From NCBI GenBank assembly GCA_900765465.1, contig CAAFRM010000185.1, positions 1-6,196 on the forward strand: a stretch of DNA of 6,196 bases. The letters run 5' to 3'. Under the pieces are notes generated by a model, which was not told the DNA's origin, searched no databases, and was given only the letters and a program-made list of their open reading frames with translations. A program made the position numbers and the translations under genes. Shown piece by piece: positions 4,686 to 6,196 of the stretch. This stretch comes from an uncultured Prevotella sp. (GTDB lineage Bacteria > Bacteroidota > Bacteroidia > Bacteroidales > Bacteroidaceae). Positions within the stretch are counted from its first letter, which is position 1, and the number at the start of each line of letters is the position of its first letter.

Positions 4686-5960
4686 TTAGTGTGTTGCCTT
4701 CCACCATCCTGTCTTCTCTCTTCCCTTCAGAGCTACACTGTGCTGGCTCGGGTCGGAGATGGAAAGGCCGCAATAGCTCTTCACCTGGAAGGTGGTTCCT
4801 CTATACGGGTCCTTCAGCATGGTAAATGCCTCATCGGTATGCGCAGCAGCCTTGATGGTTTTCTGCATCTGGGCGGCAAACTGATCTTTCAGGTAACCGC
4901 TTGGCTTGAGGCTATCTACATATACCGACATGTCATAGAACAGGTTAGGAGTGAAGCCGCCGAGAGGTTGGATCGTTTCTAGAGGAATGGAGGAATCGAG
5001 CGTATATTGGCTGTTGATTTCCTTCATGACGCTAGCCAGGTTATCCATCTCGCGACAGTCGATGGCTGCCATGTTGCAATAAGGTACGTAGCTGGATTTG
5101 TAGAAGTTGACAATGCCGTTAACGATGCCGGAATAGTTGGGCGTTGCGGAATTGAGCATGCTCCAGATGCTTCGGAATGGAAAGCCTATAGCCATCACCT
5201 CGCTGCTCGAACTGATGAGATAGTTGGTGACATCCTTCAGCTCGTATGCTGTCTCCACATTTCCCATATAGCAGGCATCGAAGAGAATGTATTGCATCTT
5301 CAGTCCGCTCTGTCTGATTCCTTCTGCCAGGGTTGGGATGTCCATGGCATAACTCTTGGAACCTACACTTCCGAAGAAGCGGGTGACCGGATGGTCTGGG
5401 TCGCTACCAAACTGGATGCCGCTGAATGTACTGGATGGCTTGCCGGCTGTGGCTGTGCTTCCGAAGCCAGGACGGGCATAGTTCGGATAATTCACCCAAT
5501 CTTCTGCATAGGTCCATCCGGAACCATGTACTCCGATGATGAGGGCATAGTTGAGTGCCTCGGCATTTTGCTTCACCTCATTGAGAAGGTTGGCGAATCC
5601 CTCTGCCGTGCAATAGCTGTTGTCCTCGTAGGTCTTCACGGGCACACGATTCACCTTCCTGCTGGCGGCATCGTACTGTAGATCGTAGAGTGTGCTCTTG
5701 TTGTATTTCTCGCTGAAAAATACCATCACACGTGAGTCACTGAGTCCTTTCTTGGCTACGATACCCTGGCAGATGCTGTCGATGTTGTTGGCAAGGTATT
5801 GCTTCAGACCCGAATTGGTGGTACTGCCTGTCCATGGATAATACACCAGGATGGTCTGCTTGTTGACACTATCCGTATCAAAAGCCTCTTCGCTGCAACT
5901 CGTGAATGTCATTGCCAGCGAAATTGTGCATATAAATAAGGTGAAAAGCTTCTTGATCAT
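4686..5960 (-). CDS. Clostripain-family (C11) cysteine peptidase, surface lipoprotein
   Basis: The 424-residue product starts with a lipoprotein signal: KK at 3-4, a hydrophobic core, and a lipobox ending FTSC with Cys22. The next residues, SEE, resemble the Bacteroidetes signal for export to the cell surface. The peptidase C11 core follows: LIIGVHGSGW (catalytic His145) and ILFDACYMGNVETAYEL (catalytic Cys230). Clostripains cleave after basic residues and are often self-processed; the specificity here is not shown. The ATG at 5960 is chosen because it gives the complete signal peptide. A start at 6038 would add 26 residues encoded by a palindromic repeat and hide the signal. valS lies upstream on the same strand, and no promoter box was found in the 122-base gap. 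Catalytic dyad intact; substrate unknown. Confidence 0.9.
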   Translation of the reverse strand: MIKKLFTLFICTISLAMTFTSCSEEAFDTDSVNKQTILVYYPWTGSTTNSGLKQYLANNIDSICQGIVAKKGLSDSRVMVFFSEKYNKSTLYDLQYDAASRKVNRVPVKTYEDNSYCTAEGFANLLNEVKQNAEALNYALIIGVHGSGWTYAEDWVNYPNYARPGFGSTATAGKPSSTFSGIQFGSDPDHPVTRFFGSVGSKSYAMDIPTLAEGIRQSGLKMQYILFDACYMGNVETAYELKDVTNYLISSSSEVMAIGFPFRSIWSMLNSATPNYSGIVNGIVNFYKSSYVPYCNMAAIDCREMDNLASVMKEINSQYTLDSSIPLETIQPLGGFTPNLFYDMSVYVDSLKPSGYLKDQFAAQMQKTIKAAAHTDEAFTMLKDPYRGTTFQVKSYCGLSISDPSQHSVALKGREKTGWWKATH

Positions 5961-5970
5961 AATAAAAAAG

Positions 5971-6066
5971 TTGAATGTTGAATGCTGAATGTTGAGTTGC
6001 AGAATGGCTGACGAATTCATCCGTCTGAGATTCTGCATTCATCATTCTACACTCAACATTCAACAT
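5971..6066. repeat. 96-bp imperfect palindromic repeat (REP/MITE-like)
   Basis: The left arm is built from TTGAATG-type units (5971-5997); the right arm has the complementary CATTCAAC units (about 6034-6064). Inside, TGCAGAAT (5998-6005) pairs with ATTCTGCA (6030-6037), and GACG (6010-6013) pairs with CGTC (6022-6025). The element fills the gap between valS and the clostripain gene and is open in several frames, which makes false ORFs. On the minus strand it is followed by CTTTTTTATT, so it may also act as a terminator for valS. Confidence 0.7.
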
Positions 6067-6082
6067 ATATAAAAAGAATCTG

Positions 6083-6196
6083 TTACTTCTTCTTCAGCTC
6101 CTCGATGGTTGCCTTGAGGGCAGCAATCTTCTCTACAGAGTCGCTCTCCTTCTTGCGCTCCAGGGCTACTACCTTCTCAGGTGCGTGAGCTACGAA
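6083..6196 (-). CDS. valS: Valyl-tRNA synthetase, C-terminal end (partial)
   Basis: The last 37 codons and TAA are in the window; the gene continues beyond 6196. The translation includes FVAHAPEKVVALERKKES and ends in ALKATIEELKKK. This matches the C-terminal coiled-coil arm of valine-tRNA ligase, where the pattern F(V)xxAPxxVVxxERxK is typical. The enzyme charges tRNA-Val with valine in the cytoplasm, and the arm helps hold the tRNA. It is an essential chromosomal gene, which anchors this end of the window in the chromosome. The clostripain gene follows on the same strand after the palindromic repeat. Confidence 0.9.
   Translation of the reverse strand, partial: FVAHAPEKVVALERKKESDSVEKIAALKATIEELKKK

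Noticed and set aside
4061..5681. Long plus-strand frames opposite the GYF_2 and clostripain genes
   Set aside because: They mirror coding sequence on the other strand and have no recognisable domains or start signals.

Overview
This window looks like a Bacteroidales chromosome, most probably Prevotella/Segatella. The reasons are promoters of the Bacteroidetes type (TTG, about 20 bases, TAnnTTTG), A-rich start regions with few Shine-Dalgarno sequences, a surface-type lipoprotein signal (Cys-Ser-Glu-Glu), and families typical of the order (DUF4248, clostripain-type lipoprotein, Rpn nuclease). The genus is an inference; no marker gene here settles it.

Layout: (1) 1-92, minus: first 30 codons of an Rpn/PD-(D/E)XK nuclease gene with a near-consensus promoter. 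(2) 191-2080: a plasmid-like replication module. It has a Rep_3-type initiator gene on the minus strand (254-1336), a roughly 355-base structured leader, an AT-rich stretch, and directly repeated iteron-like boxes (1890-2015). (3) 2083-3600, plus: a prophage-like cassette of a T7-lysozyme-type amidase, a DUF4248 protein and a DUF5675 protein. Between the last two lies an array of four TTAA-centred palindromes at exact 22-bp intervals. (4) 3637-3684: a bidirectional terminator. (5) 3698-6196, minus: a GYF_2/DUF4359-like membrane protein, a clostripain-family (C11) surface lipoprotein, a 96-bp palindromic repeat, and the C-terminal end of valyl-tRNA synthetase.

Regions 2 and 3 look like an accessory insertion: a Rep gene with iterons beside a lysis-type cassette. 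A 14-bp direct repeat (236-249 and 3687-3700) brackets them, but it may instead be a shared 3'-end element. The minus-strand block after 3698 looks like ordinary chromosome.

The most interesting feature is the rep leader. A hairpin (1562-1594) carries a 17-base loop whose sequence is complementary, with one bulged A, to a second loop (within 1411-1447) about 130 bases downstream on the same transcript. Short open frames run through or end in these structures, and one stops 20 bases before the rep start codon. This resembles the leader-peptide plus pseudoknot control of IncB/IncI plasmids (repY-repZ), but here with a Rep_3-type gene in Bacteroidales. The parts can be read in the sequence; the mechanism is inferred.
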